Positions 43,742 through 53,432 of a stretch of 64,000 nucleotides of DNA are shown piece by piece. Position 1 is the stretch's first letter. Each line of letters starts with the position of its first letter. A model generated the notes under the pieces. It did no database searches, had not been told where the DNA came from, and saw nothing but the letters and a program-made list of their open reading frames with translations. Origin of the DNA: Brevibacillus brevis (GTDB taxonomy: Bacteria > Bacillota > Bacilli > Brevibacillales > Brevibacillaceae); the NCBI RefSeq assembly GCF_022026395.1, contig NZ_CP041767.1, positions 4,212,501 to 4,276,500 on the forward strand, written 5' to 3'. A program made the position numbers and the translations under genes.

Positions 43742-46700
43742 ATGTCGAATAACCACACATCTTCCTCTGAACCGACGAAGAAAAAGCGACGCAGAAGCCG
43801 CGGTAGAACGTTCTGGATCATCTTCCAAATCGTCTTCGTGCTAGGGCTTATGGGAGCTGCAGTCGCGGGAGGAATCGTGACAGGTTATGTTGCCGCACTC
43901 GTGAAGGACGAGCCTGTGCGCAGCAAGGAGGAACTGGAGAATAAAATCTTCACCAACTATCTGACTGGATTCGCCTACTACAACGACGGCTCTCTGATTG
44001 GCCAATTGCGGGCCGAAGAAGGCGATCGACGTTTAGTGAAGAAAGCAGACGTTTCTCCCTATTTGATTAATGCCATCATCGCAACTGAAGACAAAACCTA
44101 CTACCACCACTCTGGAGTTTCGCTTCAATCTACCATGCGCGGAGCGATTCAGGAAATTACCAACCAGCCTGTCGTCACAGGTGGTAGTACGATTACACAG
44201 CAGCTTGTAAAAAATACAATCCTTTCTGCTGAAGTTAGCCACACCCGTAAGGCCCGTGAAATCTTTACCGCGATTCGAATCGAGCGCATGTTTTCCAAAG
44301 ATCAGATTCTGGAAGCCTACATGAACGAAATTTACTTCGGAAAAAACGCCAACGGATCAAACGTATACGGCGTTCAGGCTGCCGCAAAAGGGATTTTTGG
44401 CAAAGATGTAAAAGAGCTGGGGCTCGCTGAGGGCTCATATCTTGCGGGCATGATTCAAAACCCAGGTGCCTACTCTCCGTTCCGTGCAGAAAGCTATCAG
44501 CGCGGGAAGGAACGCCAAGAAATGGTGTTGGATCGCATGCTGGAAAATGGCTACATCACACAAACCCAATACGATGGAGCTCTCGCCAGTGATTTGAAGG
44601 CACAGCTAGCAAAACCGACGCAGCAAGCTTATCGGGAAGTACCATTCTTGATGATGGAAATTGAAGATCGTGCCGCACGTCAACTTGTGGATGCAGACCT
44701 CTTGGAAAAAGGACGAGACAAATCAACCATCGGCCGCAACGAATACCGACAGCTCGTTGAAGAGAAACGTCGCGACATACTGCGAAAAGGGTACAAAATA
44801 CATACCACAATCGACAAGAGCGTATATGACATCATGCAGGCTGTTGCAGCCGATCCGAAAAACTTCGGTAAGAATCGCACCTATACGATTCGCCGCTCTA
44901 ACGGCAAAACAGAGAAAATCGAAAATGCTCTGGAAGAAGTCGGCGCAATGCTGATTCACAACAAAACAGGAGCCATCCTCGGCATGATCGGGGGACGTGA
45001 CTTCAAGGTGGAACAGACAAACCACGCCACTGTACCTCGTCAGCCTGGTTCGGCCATGAAGCCACTTGCCGCTTATGCTCCTGCTTTTGAACTGGGATTG
45101 CTCCAGCCAGCATCCCCAATCGATGATGCTCCCGTGCTACTCGCTGACGGCCAGAACGGTTCTCATTTACCTAAGAACTGGAACAACAAATGGCAAGGGA
45201 TGATGAGTGCCCGCGAAGCGCTGCGGATGTCCTGGAACATTCCGGCGATCAAGACGTATTTGAAAGTTGGCATTCCAACGGCTCTCGAATACGTAAAGAA
45301 AATGGGAATCACTACATTGGTAGAGGCTGACAACTATGCAGCAACTGGTGTAATTGGCGGTCTTACCTACGGAACAACTGTTGAGGAAATTACAAACGCC
45401 TATGGGACATTCGCAAATCACGGTTCTTTCGTGGATGCCTATCTGATTGACCGAATTGAAGATAGCACCGGAAAAGTCATTTACCGACATGAGACTAAAC
45501 CAGTGCAAGTGTACAGCGAGCAAACAGCATACTTGATCACGGATATGATGCGTTCCGTTGTCAATAACGGTACAGGCACACACATCCGCAAATACGTGCC
45601 GCGCAAAGTTGATGTGGCAGGTAAAACCGGAACAACGAACAACAGCAACGACCTCTATTTCGTCGGTTACACGCCAGAGCTGTCCATGGGGGTATGGGTT
45701 GGCTTTGACGAGCCATATCCAATGCCAGACGCGGACAAATATGTTCCGATGGTCGTATGGGGTAAGGTCATGAAGGATGTCATTGCGAAGCATCCGAACC
45801 TTTCACCTCCTGATTCCACCTTTAAAAAGCCGGCAGGAATTGTCAGCGCGACTGTTGACTCGAAATCAGGTCTTTTGCCAAGTGAGCTTTCGAAAGAAGC
45901 TGGCCATTTGATCACTGATTTGTTCAACAGCAAATTCGTTCCGAGGAAGGTGGACGATACCCACCAAAAAGCACGCGTCATTACTTATAATGGCCAACGG
46001 TATTTGGCGAAGGAAGGGACACCTGAAGATTTTGTTACTGAAGGCGTCTTCTACCGCTCACCTGATCCGCTTCCTACCAAGGAGCAAATTCAAGCGAAAA
46101 ACAGCAGAGTCGCCACCCAACCACCAGATTGGGAGCAGCGTCTGCCTGACAGGGAAGATCCTCGCACAGAGACAGGTGGCGCACCATCTTCGCCAAGCGG
46201 TGTAACAGCTACAGGCTCAGGCAAGCAAGTTACGCTTACGTGGCAGTCAGCCAAAGAAGCTGACTTGGTCGGTTATCGCATCTACCGTGCTGATGTTCAG
46301 AACGGCTTTGTCAAAGTAGCGACTGTGAAAGATCCATCGGAATTGACTTTTGCCGATACGACTGCAATCCATCGAGATTTAGGCTATTATGTCACTTCTG
46401 TGGATATCGCCGGCCATGAATCGCAGCCTTCCGCAATCGCTTCTGTCGGTTCATCACAGACATGGCAGTTGCCTGATCCAAATCAAGGTTCGGAAACAGG
46501 CATCCCGAATCCGATAAACAATAACGGGAATGGTCAAACAGATCCAGGCGGAACGGAGACGAACCCAGCAGATGGATCAGGAGGCACGAATACAAACACA
46601 GATTCCACTTCACTACCTGCTGCTCCAAAATCCTTGTCTATCAAAAATACACCTAACGGTTGGCAGCTAAAGTGGAACGGAAGCAGCTCGTCTGAGCAGA

Positions 46701-46882
46701 TGTACAACGTATATTTCAGCCCTGACTCAGCAAGCGGCTATTTGCTACTCGGCACCGTCTCTAGCACAAGCTTTACACACGCGGCAGAAGTACCGAATGG
46801 CAGCAACTATTACATTACCGCAGTCAACAGTTACGGAGAATCGCCACATTCTAACATCGTAACTGCCAACACCACAGAATAA
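43742..46882 (+). CDS. class A penicillin-binding protein (PBP1A type) with FN3 domains
   Basis: A 1046-aa bifunctional peptidoglycan synthase. A basic cytoplasmic tail (KKKRRRSRGR) is followed by a membrane helix (~28-55), a GT51 glycosyltransferase domain (ATEDKTYYHHSGVSLQST; GGSTITQQLVKN) and a transpeptidase domain with SxxK in PGSAMKPLAAY, SxN in RMSWNIPA and KTG in AGKTGTTNNSND. The C-terminus has two fibronectin-III-like domains (starting ~820 and ~950) joined by a Gly/Asn/Thr-rich linker; these face the wall. It is longer than ordinary PBP1A. Monocistronic. Confidence 0.93.
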   Translation: MSNNHTSSSEPTKKKRRRSRGRTFWIIFQIVFVLGLMGAAVAGGIVTGYVAALVKDEPVRSKEELENKIFTNYLTGFAYYNDGSLIGQLRAEEGDRRLVKKADVSPYLINAIIATEDKTYYHHSGVSLQSTMRGAIQEITNQPVVTGGSTITQQLVKNTILSAEVSHTRKAREIFTAIRIERMFSKDQILEAYMNEIYFGKNANGSNVYGVQAAAKGIFGKDVKELGLAEGSYLAGMIQNPGAYSPFRAESYQRGKERQEMVLDRMLENGYITQTQYDGALASDLKAQLAKPTQQAYREVPFLMMEIEDRAARQLVDADLLEKGRDKSTIGRNEYRQLVEEKRRDILRKGYKIHTTIDKSVYDIMQAVAADPKNFGKNRTYTIRRSNGKTEKIENALEEVGAMLIHNKTGAILGMIGGRDFKVEQTNHATVPRQPGSAMKPLAAYAPAFELGLLQPASPIDDAPVLLADGQNGSHLPKNWNNKWQGMMSAREALRMSWNIPAIKTYLKVGIPTALEYVKKMGITTLVEADNYAATGVIGGLTYGTTVEEITNAYGTFANHGSFVDAYLIDRIEDSTGKVIYRHETKPVQVYSEQTAYLITDMMRSVVNNGTGTHIRKYVPRKVDVAGKTGTTNNSNDLYFVGYTPELSMGVWVGFDEPYPMPDADKYVPMVVWGKVMKDVIAKHPNLSPPDSTFKKPAGIVSATVDSKSGLLPSELSKEAGHLITDLFNSKFVPRKVDDTHQKARVITYNGQRYLAKEGTPEDFVTEGVFYRSPDPLPTKEQIQAKNSRVATQPPDWEQRLPDREDPRTETGGAPSSPSGVTATGSGKQVTLTWQSAKEADLVGYRIYRADVQNGFVKVATVKDPSELTFADTTAIHRDLGYYVTSVDIAGHESQPSAIASVGSSQTWQLPDPNQGSETGIPNPINNNGNGQTDPGGTETNPADGSGGTNTNTDSTSLPAAPKSLSIKNTPNGWQLKWNGSSSSEQMYNVYFSPDSASGYLLLGTVSSTSFTHAAEVPNGSNYYITAVNSYGESPHSNIVTANTTE

Positions 46883-46899
46883 ACTGGAATGACAACTGA

Positions 46900-46929
46900 C
46901 AGAGATGGTTAGACGCCATCTCTGTTTTT
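46900..46929 (+). terminator. terminator of the PBP gene
   Basis: CAGAGATGG / CCATCTCTG perfect 9-bp stem with TTTTTC. Confidence 0.85.
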
Positions 46930-46953
46930 CTACAAACGTAAGGGGGGGAACTG

Positions 46954-47586
46954 ATGGAGCACGTCAAACGCTATCATTCATTGAGCCTAATGGTGAACAA
47001 CAAGGAGCTGCTCGTCGAAGGACCGATTACAGGAAGTTATCTAGCCTCATTACGCTTCGATGAAGGACTGAAAGCTTTTCGTATCCCTGAACAGCAACAC
47101 GAAGCTCTCATCGAAATCGCTGATTTGCCTGAAGGGCGCATTATTATTGCACGCGAAGGAGACCTCGTCCTCGGCTACGTGACCTTTCTGCACCCCGATC
47201 CACTGGAGCGATGGTCACAAGCCCAACTGCCTGATTTGCTGGAGCTGGGCGCGATTGAAATCAGTCATAAAGTGAGAGCAGGTGGCGTAGGCAAAAAGCT
47301 GCTGGAAGTCGCCTTCTTGGACGACGCCATGGAAGACTACGTCATTATTACAACGGAGTATTATTGGCATTGGGACCTGAAAGGAACAGGACTCGATGTA
47401 TGGCAATACAGAAAGGTCATGGAAAAGGTCATGGGCAGCGCAGGCCTGAGCTGGATGGCGACAGACGACCCGGAAATATGCTCACATCCTGCCAACTGTC
47501 TAATGGCCAAAATCGGCAAGCGTGTACCGCCAGAAACAATCGTTGCCTTTGATGCTATGCGGTTTCAAAATCGTTTTCTTTACTAG
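46954..47586 (+). CDS. acuA: acetoin utilization acetyltransferase AcuA
   Basis: A 210-aa GNAT acetyltransferase. In B. subtilis AcuA acetylates and inactivates acetyl-CoA synthetase AcsA. The acetyl-CoA loop is seen as ISHKVRAGGVGKKLLEVAFL near residue 105. It starts the acuABC operon with AAGGGGGG upstream. acsA itself, which sits divergent from acuA in B. subtilis, is not next to it here. Confidence 0.9.
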   Translation: MEHVKRYHSLSLMVNNKELLVEGPITGSYLASLRFDEGLKAFRIPEQQHEALIEIADLPEGRIIIAREGDLVLGYVTFLHPDPLERWSQAQLPDLLELGAIEISHKVRAGGVGKKLLEVAFLDDAMEDYVIITTEYYWHWDLKGTGLDVWQYRKVMEKVMGSAGLSWMATDDPEICSHPANCLMAKIGKRVPPETIVAFDAMRFQNRFLY

Positions 47587-47620
47587 TTTGGATGCCTTTT
47601 GATTCCAGGAGGTCACTCTT

Positions 47621-48265
47621 ATGCGTATTGAAGAGATTATGCGGAAAAAAATTGTCACGATCCAGCCTTCCACTACAATCGGAGAAGCACTTCTTCTCCT
47701 CCGTGCAAACAGAATCAGGCATTTGCCTGTCATTGAAAACGACTCACTCGTAGGCATTGTCTCGGACCGCGACCTGCGAGACGCTCTCCCCTCTCGCCTG
47801 CTCACACATGACGATGATGACACCGTCCTGCACAAGCCTGTAGCCGATATCATGAATCAACAAGTCATCACAGCCCATCCACTGGATTTCATCGAAGACG
47901 CAGCCCTCCAACTATACGAGCACAAAATCGGCTCTCTACCCATCGTCGAAGGGAATCGGCTCGTAGGATTGATCACGGAATCGGATCTTTTCTCTAGCCT
48001 GATCGAACTTTTCGGCGTTAACAAACCTAGCTCCCATATCGAAGTAGAAGTAGACGACCGCGTCGGCATGCTGGCAGAAGTCAGTCAAGTGTTTCGCGAT
48101 GCACAGGTAAATGTCACGAGCGTCGTGGTCTTTCCTGGGAAAAAGCCGGCGAAAAAGAACCTTGTTTTTCGGGTACAGACCATTGATCCGCGTATCGTGA
48201 CGCAATTGCTCCTTGAAAAAGGCTTTTCCGTAATCGGCCCTACGGAAGGAGGGATACCCCAGTGA
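47621..48265 (+). CDS. acuB: AcuB, tandem CBS domains plus ACT domain
   Basis: A 214-aa protein with two CBS domains (MRIEEIMRKKIVTIQPSTTI at the N-terminus and VADIMNQQVITAHPLDFIED near 75), followed by an ACT-like domain (RVGMLAEVSQVFRDAQVNVT). The layout suggests an adenine-nucleotide-sensing regulator of the AcuA/AcuC acetylation switch. Its exact role is not settled. Ribosome site AGGAGG. The stop overlaps the acuC start. Confidence 0.92.
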   Translation: MRIEEIMRKKIVTIQPSTTIGEALLLLRANRIRHLPVIENDSLVGIVSDRDLRDALPSRLLTHDDDDTVLHKPVADIMNQQVITAHPLDFIEDAALQLYEHKIGSLPIVEGNRLVGLITESDLFSSLIELFGVNKPSSHIEVEVDDRVGMLAEVSQVFRDAQVNVTSVVVFPGKKPAKKNLVFRVQTIDPRIVTQLLLEKGFSVIGPTEGGIPQ

Positions 48266-49419
48266 GCCGAAATGCTCGTCTGATCTACTCTCCAGACTAC
48301 ACGCAATATTATTTTCATGATGATCATCCGTTCAACCAGCGTCGTCTGCTCCTCACACACGATCTGATGAGCAGTTACGGAATACTCCAAGACTCAGACA
48401 TCCTGACTCCCCGACCGGCGACAGATGAAGAACTCGCCCTGGTGCATGACCCACGCTATATCCAATTTGTTCGTGATCAGGGCCATAGTGAACACGAGCT
48501 TCCGCAGGCAGCCAGTTATGGCTTGGGAACAGAGGATGTTCCCTGTTTTTCAAACATGCATGAAGCGTCCTCGCTGATCGTCGGAGGTACGTTAAACGCA
48601 GTGGACGCGGTTATGAGTGGACAGGCAGAACACGCCTTCAATCCCGCCGGTGGACTGCACCATGCCTTTCGTGGGCGCGCCTCCGGATTTTGTATCTACA
48701 ATGATTGCTCCGTCGCGATCGCTTATTTGCGAAAAAACTGGAATGCGCGCGTGTTGTATATCGACACTGATGCCCATCATGGGGATGGGGTACAGTGGGC
48801 GTTTTACGATGACCCTCATGTATTGACTGTATCCATTCACGAAACAGGAAAGTATCTCTTCCCGGGAACAGGCAATTTGTCTGAACGTGGTGATGGAAGC
48901 GGTTACGGTTATTCTGTCAACGTTCCACTGGATGCCTTCACAGAAGACGATTCTTTTCTGGAAGTATATGAAGAGCTGGTGTCAAAGCTAGCGGCTGGCT
49001 TCAAGCCGGATGTCATCCTGACCCAAAATGGTTGTGACGCTCATGCATACGACCCCCTCACCCATTTGTCTTGCTCGATGAAAATTTATCAAGCGATTCC
49101 TCGCCTTGCTCACCGTCTCGCTCACGAATATTGTGACGGTCGTTGGATAGCAGTAGGAGGTGGGGGTTACGATATTTGGCGAGTGGTGCCACGGGCGTGG
49201 ACACTGGTATGGAGTGAGATGAGTGATCAGCCTCTTGCGGACGGTGATCTTCCCGAAGCCTGGCTCAAGCGCTGGCAGCCTGAGACGGATTTGCCCTTGC
49301 CACCTCGGCTTTTTGACGAACCATTCCCAACAATCCCACGACGAGCAGAGATCACGGAAAAAAATCGGCTTACGTTAGAACGTGCGATGCTGTACGCACC
49401 TACTGGATCAGAGAAGTAA
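48262..49419 (+). CDS. acuC: AcuC, histone-deacetylase-family protein deacetylase
   Basis: A 385-aa zinc-dependent deacetylase that reactivates AcsA by removing the acetyl group placed by AcuA. Signature motifs are GGLHHAFRGRASGFCIYND (active-site His pair), YIDTDAHHGDGVQ (zinc Asp and His) and LTQNGCDAHAYDPLTH. GTG start overlaps the acuB stop (GTGA), with AAGGAGGG upstream. Confidence 0.93.
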   Translation: MSRNARLIYSPDYTQYYFHDDHPFNQRRLLLTHDLMSSYGILQDSDILTPRPATDEELALVHDPRYIQFVRDQGHSEHELPQAASYGLGTEDVPCFSNMHEASSLIVGGTLNAVDAVMSGQAEHAFNPAGGLHHAFRGRASGFCIYNDCSVAIAYLRKNWNARVLYIDTDAHHGDGVQWAFYDDPHVLTVSIHETGKYLFPGTGNLSERGDGSGYGYSVNVPLDAFTEDDSFLEVYEELVSKLAAGFKPDVILTQNGCDAHAYDPLTHLSCSMKIYQAIPRLAHRLAHEYCDGRWIAVGGGGYDIWRVVPRAWTLVWSEMSDQPLADGDLPEAWLKRWQPETDLPLPPRLFDEPFPTIPRRAEITEKNRLTLERAMLYAPTGSEK

Positions 49420-49421
49420 AA

Positions 49422-49473
49422 AAAAGCGTCCTGTCCTCGTACCTTTGGGTACTGGTCAGCACGCTTTTTCTAT
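49422..49473. terminator. bidirectional terminator
   Basis: AAAAAGCGT...ACGCTTTTT with inner GTACC/GGTAC, between convergent acuC and the nucleosidase gene. Confidence 0.8.
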
Positions 49474-49481
49474 TCCAAACT

Positions 49482-50414
49482 CTATTTCACCAGCTCTTCC
49501 AGCTCAGACGGTGCAAAGCCTTTTACCGCTTTATCACCTACGACTGTAACAGGCACACCCATGAAGCCAAAGCGCTCCACTTCTTCTTGATAGGCACGAC
49601 TCGTCATGACATCGCGCACTTCAAAGGTAACACCTTTTGCTGTCAGCCAATTCTTAACCATGTCGCAATCCACACAGTTTTTCGTCGAGTAGACAATCAC
49701 TCCGGCAGTTGTCGATGCTTGTGTTGCTGTCAGCATATTACGGACAATCGCGTAGGAGCGCTGGGAAGCCAGCTTGGTAAATTCCACGAAGTTTACATGC
49801 GCGGAGCCGTCTGCTTTATCGGACATCGAACGAACCACGACAAACGGCACGCCATTCATCGCACATACTTGTCCAACAGATGCCCCTTCCATTTCGGTGC
49901 AGTGTGCTGCGAATTGCTCATACAGCCATTGAACCTTTTCCCGACTGGCAACAAACTGGTCACCGGACAAGATACGCCCGCTCACTACTTGAACTCCCGC
50001 TTCCAGCTCCTTGCCCGCATCGATCGCTTGCTGCATCAGCCCAGCATCCGCTTGCCAAGTCCATTGCTCTGTAAACGGAATCTGTCCTGGCTCAAAGCCA
50101 AGTGGTGTCACATCGATATCATGTTGGATGCAATCCGTCGAAACTACAATATCACCAATATTTAATTCAGGGTGAACGGCTCCTGCTACACCTGTGAAAA
50201 TGACACGTTCCACTTGGAATGAATCGATGAGGATTTGTGTCGTCACGGCAGCATTCACCTTGCCGACACCTGATTTGCACAGCACGACATCCTTGCCTTC
50301 CATTTTACCTGTGTAATAGGTAATGCCTGCTTTGGTGGCTGTAGTTGTCTCTTGCATCGCTTCCAAGTAAAGCGCGATTTCTTCATCCATCGCGCCGATA
50401 ATTCCGTAACGCAT
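49482..50414 (-). CDS. mtnN: MTA/SAH nucleosidase fused to a glutaredoxin-like domain
   Basis: A 310-aa two-domain protein. Residues 1-~232 are 5'-methylthioadenosine/S-adenosylhomocysteine nucleosidase (MRYGIIGAMDEEIALYLE start; FTGVAGAVHPELNIGDIVVS; the purine-binding HCTEMEGASVGQVC; RSMSDKADGSAH). It cleaves MTA and SAH to adenine and the thio-ribose. Residues ~237-310 are a glutaredoxin/NrdH-like thioredoxin fold with active site CVDC (247-250) and the cis-Pro motif GFMGVPVTVV. Normal MTAN is ~230 aa, so the C-terminal domain is an addition. Start at 50414 follows GAGGGGGATGG. Confidence 0.9.
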   Translation of the reverse strand: MRYGIIGAMDEEIALYLEAMQETTTATKAGITYYTGKMEGKDVVLCKSGVGKVNAAVTTQILIDSFQVERVIFTGVAGAVHPELNIGDIVVSTDCIQHDIDVTPLGFEPGQIPFTEQWTWQADAGLMQQAIDAGKELEAGVQVVSGRILSGDQFVASREKVQWLYEQFAAHCTEMEGASVGQVCAMNGVPFVVVRSMSDKADGSAHVNFVEFTKLASQRSYAIVRNMLTATQASTTAGVIVYSTKNCVDCDMVKNWLTAKGVTFEVRDVMTSRAYQEEVERFGFMGVPVTVVGDKAVKGFAPSELEELVK

Positions 50415-50459
50415 TTCCCATCCCCCTCTTGCTGTCAATTACCTATGTCCCTTTACCGA

Positions 50460-51473
50460 TCAGGCTTGATCGGGTTTTGTGCTCTCCCGATACTCAATTC
50501 GATGCGGCAGCAGCACGACATGCTCTTCGACATTTTCGTTATTCATGTACTTGGTCAACAGGCGCATCGCCACCGCACCAATATCGTACATGGGCTGTAC
50601 GACAGAAGTCAGTCGTGGACGTACCATTTCAACCAGACGAATATTATCGTGACCAATGACTTCGATGTCACCTGGCACGTTCAAGCCAGAATCTTGAATG
50701 GCATGGATCGCGCCAATGGCCATCTCATCATTTGCTGCAAAAATCGCCGTCGGCGGATTTTTAAGAGCAAGAAAAGCTTTTGTAGTGGACAAGCCGGATT
50801 CATAAAAATAGTTGCCTGTCGCAATCAGCTCTTCATCCAGCTCGATACCCGCATCTTTCAACGCCTTTTTATAGCCTTCATAGCGCATCAACCCTGCCAA
50901 TGGATCGTTTGCAGGACCTGCGATCATCGCAATGCGCTTGTGCCCGCGTGCAACCAATGCTTCCGTCGCATCATATGCGGCTTGGAAGTGGTCAATGCTA
51001 ACCGACGGAAGTACGTTATCCGCATCGCGAGTCGCGGCGAGTACAGTCGGTACGGAGGTGCTTGTTAATGCCTGCAAATGATCTTCTTTGATTTCTGCGC
51101 CCAGGAACAGAAGCCCGTCCACCTGCTTTTCGAGCAAAGTATTAATGAGCTGTAATTCCTTTTCCATCCGTTGGTCAGAGTTACACAGAATGATGTTGTA
51201 TTTGTACATGGTAGCGATATCTTCGATCCCTCGCGCCAATTCGGAGAAAAACAAACTGGAGATATCCGGGATGATGACACCAACTGTAGTCGTTTTTTTG
51301 CTAGCGAGTCCACGAGCAACCGCATTTGGTCGATATCCCAAGCGCTCAATCGCAGCCAATACCTTTTTTCGGGTCAAAGGCTTTACGTTGGGATTCCCGT
51401 TGACTACGCGGGAAACTGTCGCCATCGACACCCCCGCTTCTCTTGCTACGTCGTATATAGTAACCGGCATCAT
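50460..51473 (-). CDS. ccpA: catabolite control protein A
   Basis: A 337-aa LacI-family regulator. The N-terminal HTH reads [20 protein letters not shown], with hinge helix [13 protein letters not shown] (minor-groove leucine-type position as Ala-Arg-Gly-Leu), then a periplasmic-binding-protein-like core that docks HPr-Ser46-P. The neighbours acuABC and aroA are the same as in B. subtilis. A cre-like site lies upstream at 51500, consistent with autoregulation. Confidence 0.93.
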   Translation of the reverse strand: MMPVTIYDVAREAGVSMATVSRVVNGNPNVKPLTRKKVLAAIERLGYRPNAVARGLASKKTTTVGVIIPDISSLFFSELARGIEDIATMYKYNIILCNSDQRMEKELQLINTLLEKQVDGLLFLGAEIKEDHLQALTSTSVPTVLAATRDADNVLPSVSIDHFQAAYDATEALVARGHKRIAMIAGPANDPLAGLMRYEGYKKALKDAGIELDEELIATGNYFYESGLSTTKAFLALKNPPTAIFAANDEMAIGAIHAIQDSGLNVPGDIEVIGHDNIRLVEMVRPRLTSVVQPMYDIGAVAMRLLTKYMNNENVEEHVVLLPHRIEYRESTKPDQA

Positions 51474-51499
51474 GCACCCTCACTTTCCCTATTTTTTGG

Positions 51500-51517
51500 T
51501 TTTCATAAGCGTTTTCA
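51500..51517 (-). promoter_or_regulatory. cre-like site upstream of ccpA
   Basis: Minus strand TGAAAACGCTTATGAAAA shares about 10 of 14 positions with the CcpA operator consensus TGAAAGCGCTTTCA. Weak in its right half. Confidence 0.35.
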
Positions 51518-51586
51518 TAAATATATGCACCTATGATACGACAAGCCGTATGCCGTTGCAATCGTTTTTGACGGCTTGCGCACCCG

Positions 51587-51895
51587 TTACTTCATGAGTT
51601 TGTTCATCGTTTTCAAAAGCTCATCAATCACTTCATGATCGCCTTGCTGAATGCGATCCATCACACAGCTTTTCATATGTCCTTCGAGGAGCATTTTCCC
51701 AACCGCATTCAGGGCGGACTGCACAGCCGCAATTTGATTGAGAATGTCGTCGCAGTAGACATCCTTTTCTACCATTCCGCGAATTCCACGAACCTGTCCC
51801 TCTACCCGATTCAGACGGGAGATGAGATTCGACTTGATTTTATCAGGTCTTTCAGTGGACCGATCAGTCGAGCAGCATTGATGGTTGTCTTCCAT
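51587..51895 (-). CDS. csoR: CsoR-family copper-sensing repressor
   Basis: A 102-aa all-helical repressor. The Cys-His-Cys copper ligands are visible: Cys in KDVYCDD, then His and Cys in EGHMKSCVMD. The DNA-binding surface RLNRVEGQVRGIRGMV is typical. It has extra N-terminal cysteines (HQCCST). copZ and copA, its usual partners, are not adjacent, so its target lies elsewhere or the metal differs. Ribosome site GAAGGAGG. Confidence 0.86.
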   Translation of the reverse strand: MEDNHQCCSTDRSTERPDKIKSNLISRLNRVEGQVRGIRGMVEKDVYCDDILNQIAAVQSALNAVGKMLLEGHMKSCVMDRIQQGDHEVIDELLKTMNKLMK

Positions 51896-51967
51896 ATGGC
51901 CTATCCTCCTTCACCAATATCAGCACGTAATTCTAGCTTACTTGGTCGCCAATGGTTCGTCAAATGA

Positions 51968-52001
51968 GAAAGGTCCTCCCGCGCGCAGGAAGGACCCTTA
52001 A
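51968..52001 (-). terminator. terminator of aroA
   Basis: AAGGTCCT...AGGAAGGACC hairpin 20 bp after the aroA stop. Confidence 0.65.
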
Positions 52002-52021
52002 AAGATACCCGAAAGGTATTC

Positions 52022-53119
52022 TTATGCTCTCGTTGCCACAATCTCGCCTTTGTACAGGCCAGAAGCGAGCAGTTCATCAACGAACTCATTGAACTGTGGA
52101 ATGTTCAACTGTTGCTTCGCATCAGACAGTGCCACATCTGGATCTGGGTGAACCTCTACCATGATTCCGTCAGAGCCGACTGCGAAACCTGCTTTCGCGC
52201 AAGGCAAGAGCAGATCACGGCGGCCTGTAGAGTGCGTCACGTCTACAAACACCGGCAAGTGCGTCTCCTGCTTGAGGAGTGGTACAGCAGAAATATCGAG
52301 CGTATTGCGTGTCGCTTTTTCATACGTGCGGATTCCACGCTCGCACAGCATGACTTGTGTGTTCCCTTCGGACAGGATGTACTCTGCCGCGTAGATGAAC
52401 TCTTCAATCGTAGCAGAGAGGCCACGCTTCAAGAGGATCGGCTTGTTCACACGACCTGCCGCCTTCAGCAGCTCGAAGTTTTGCATATTGCGAGCACCGA
52501 TTTGGATGACATCGATGTATTTCGTCGCCATCTCAAGATCTGCTGGCGTCACGATTTCACTGATCGTTACGAGGTTGAATTCATCCCCGATGCGCTTGAG
52601 AATTTGCAAGCCCTCTTCACCGAGACCCTGGAAGTCGTATGGCGAAGTACGAGGCTTGTACGCGCCGCCGCGCAGTGTGCGCAGGCCGCGTTTTGCGTGG
52701 TTTTCTGCTACTGCTCTTACTTGCTCGTAGCTTTCCACGGAGCAAGGACCTGCGATGAGGATCGGATTTTTCCCTCCGAACTCTACGCCTTTTACCGTGA
52801 TAACCGTATCCTCTGCCTGTTTCTTACGGCTGACGAGGAGTACTTTTTTCTTATCATCGTCTTGCAGATCTAAAGAAACTTGGAAAATTTGCTTGAACAA
52901 ATGACGAATAGCATTGTCATTGAAAGGACCTTTATTGTTTTCAACGAGCAGATTGAGCATTTGGCGCTCACGCTCTGGGTCAAAACGGTTGCTGCCCTGT
53001 TTTTCTTTTTCTTTGCCGAGCTCTTGAACCAAGGTAGCTCGTTTGTTGATCAATTCAAGAATTTGCAGGTTGATCTCGTCTATCCGCTTACGCATAGTTT
53101 CGATTTGATCGTGTGCCAT
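52022..53119 (-). CDS. aroA: chorismate mutase - DAHP synthase fusion, AroA(G)
   Basis: A 365-aa bifunctional enzyme of the B. subtilis type. Residues 1-~90 are an AroQ chorismate mutase that acts as the allosteric domain ([20 protein letters not shown]). The rest is 3-deoxy-D-arabino-heptulosonate-7-phosphate synthase, the first step of the shikimate pathway ([47 protein letters not shown]). Its position next to ccpA is conserved. Ribosome site AGAGGAGAG. Confidence 0.95.
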   Translation of the reverse strand: MAHDQIETMRKRIDEINLQILELINKRATLVQELGKEKEKQGSNRFDPERERQMLNLLVENNKGPFNDNAIRHLFKQIFQVSLDLQDDDKKKVLLVSRKKQAEDTVITVKGVEFGGKNPILIAGPCSVESYEQVRAVAENHAKRGLRTLRGGAYKPRTSPYDFQGLGEEGLQILKRIGDEFNLVTISEIVTPADLEMATKYIDVIQIGARNMQNFELLKAAGRVNKPILLKRGLSATIEEFIYAAEYILSEGNTQVMLCERGIRTYEKATRNTLDISAVPLLKQETHLPVFVDVTHSTGRRDLLLPCAKAGFAVGSDGIMVEVHPDPDVALSDAKQQLNIPQFNEFVDELLASGLYKGEIVATRA

Positions 53120-53432
53120 CTCTCTCCACTCTCCTCTTTTTATATAGGGATTTATCGATAAATTAGGGTAATTATAATCGATTCAAACACCCTTGTCAGC
53201 AGTTTAGCGCCAAAAAGCGCGAAAGTAAATTTTTTCTGTTTTTTTATCTTTTCCAATTATTCGTCAAAACGAAGAAGATTCCTTGATTCGACAGGATTCT
53301 TTCCTTTCAAATCGAATAGTTTTGGATATATGTTCTAGCTAAAAGTGATTGTTCCTTTCCGATACAGACCAAAATCACCGATAAGTATTGTAAAGACTTC
53401 ATGAACAACCTCTTACAAGGAGTGACCTACAT
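53120..53432. other. 313-bp divergent intergenic region
   Basis: AT-rich DNA between aroA and the FtsA-like gene. It must hold both promoters. I see one small inverted repeat (TTCGTCAAAACGAA, 53260-53273) but no clear box assignments, ORF or riboswitch. Confidence 0.4.
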
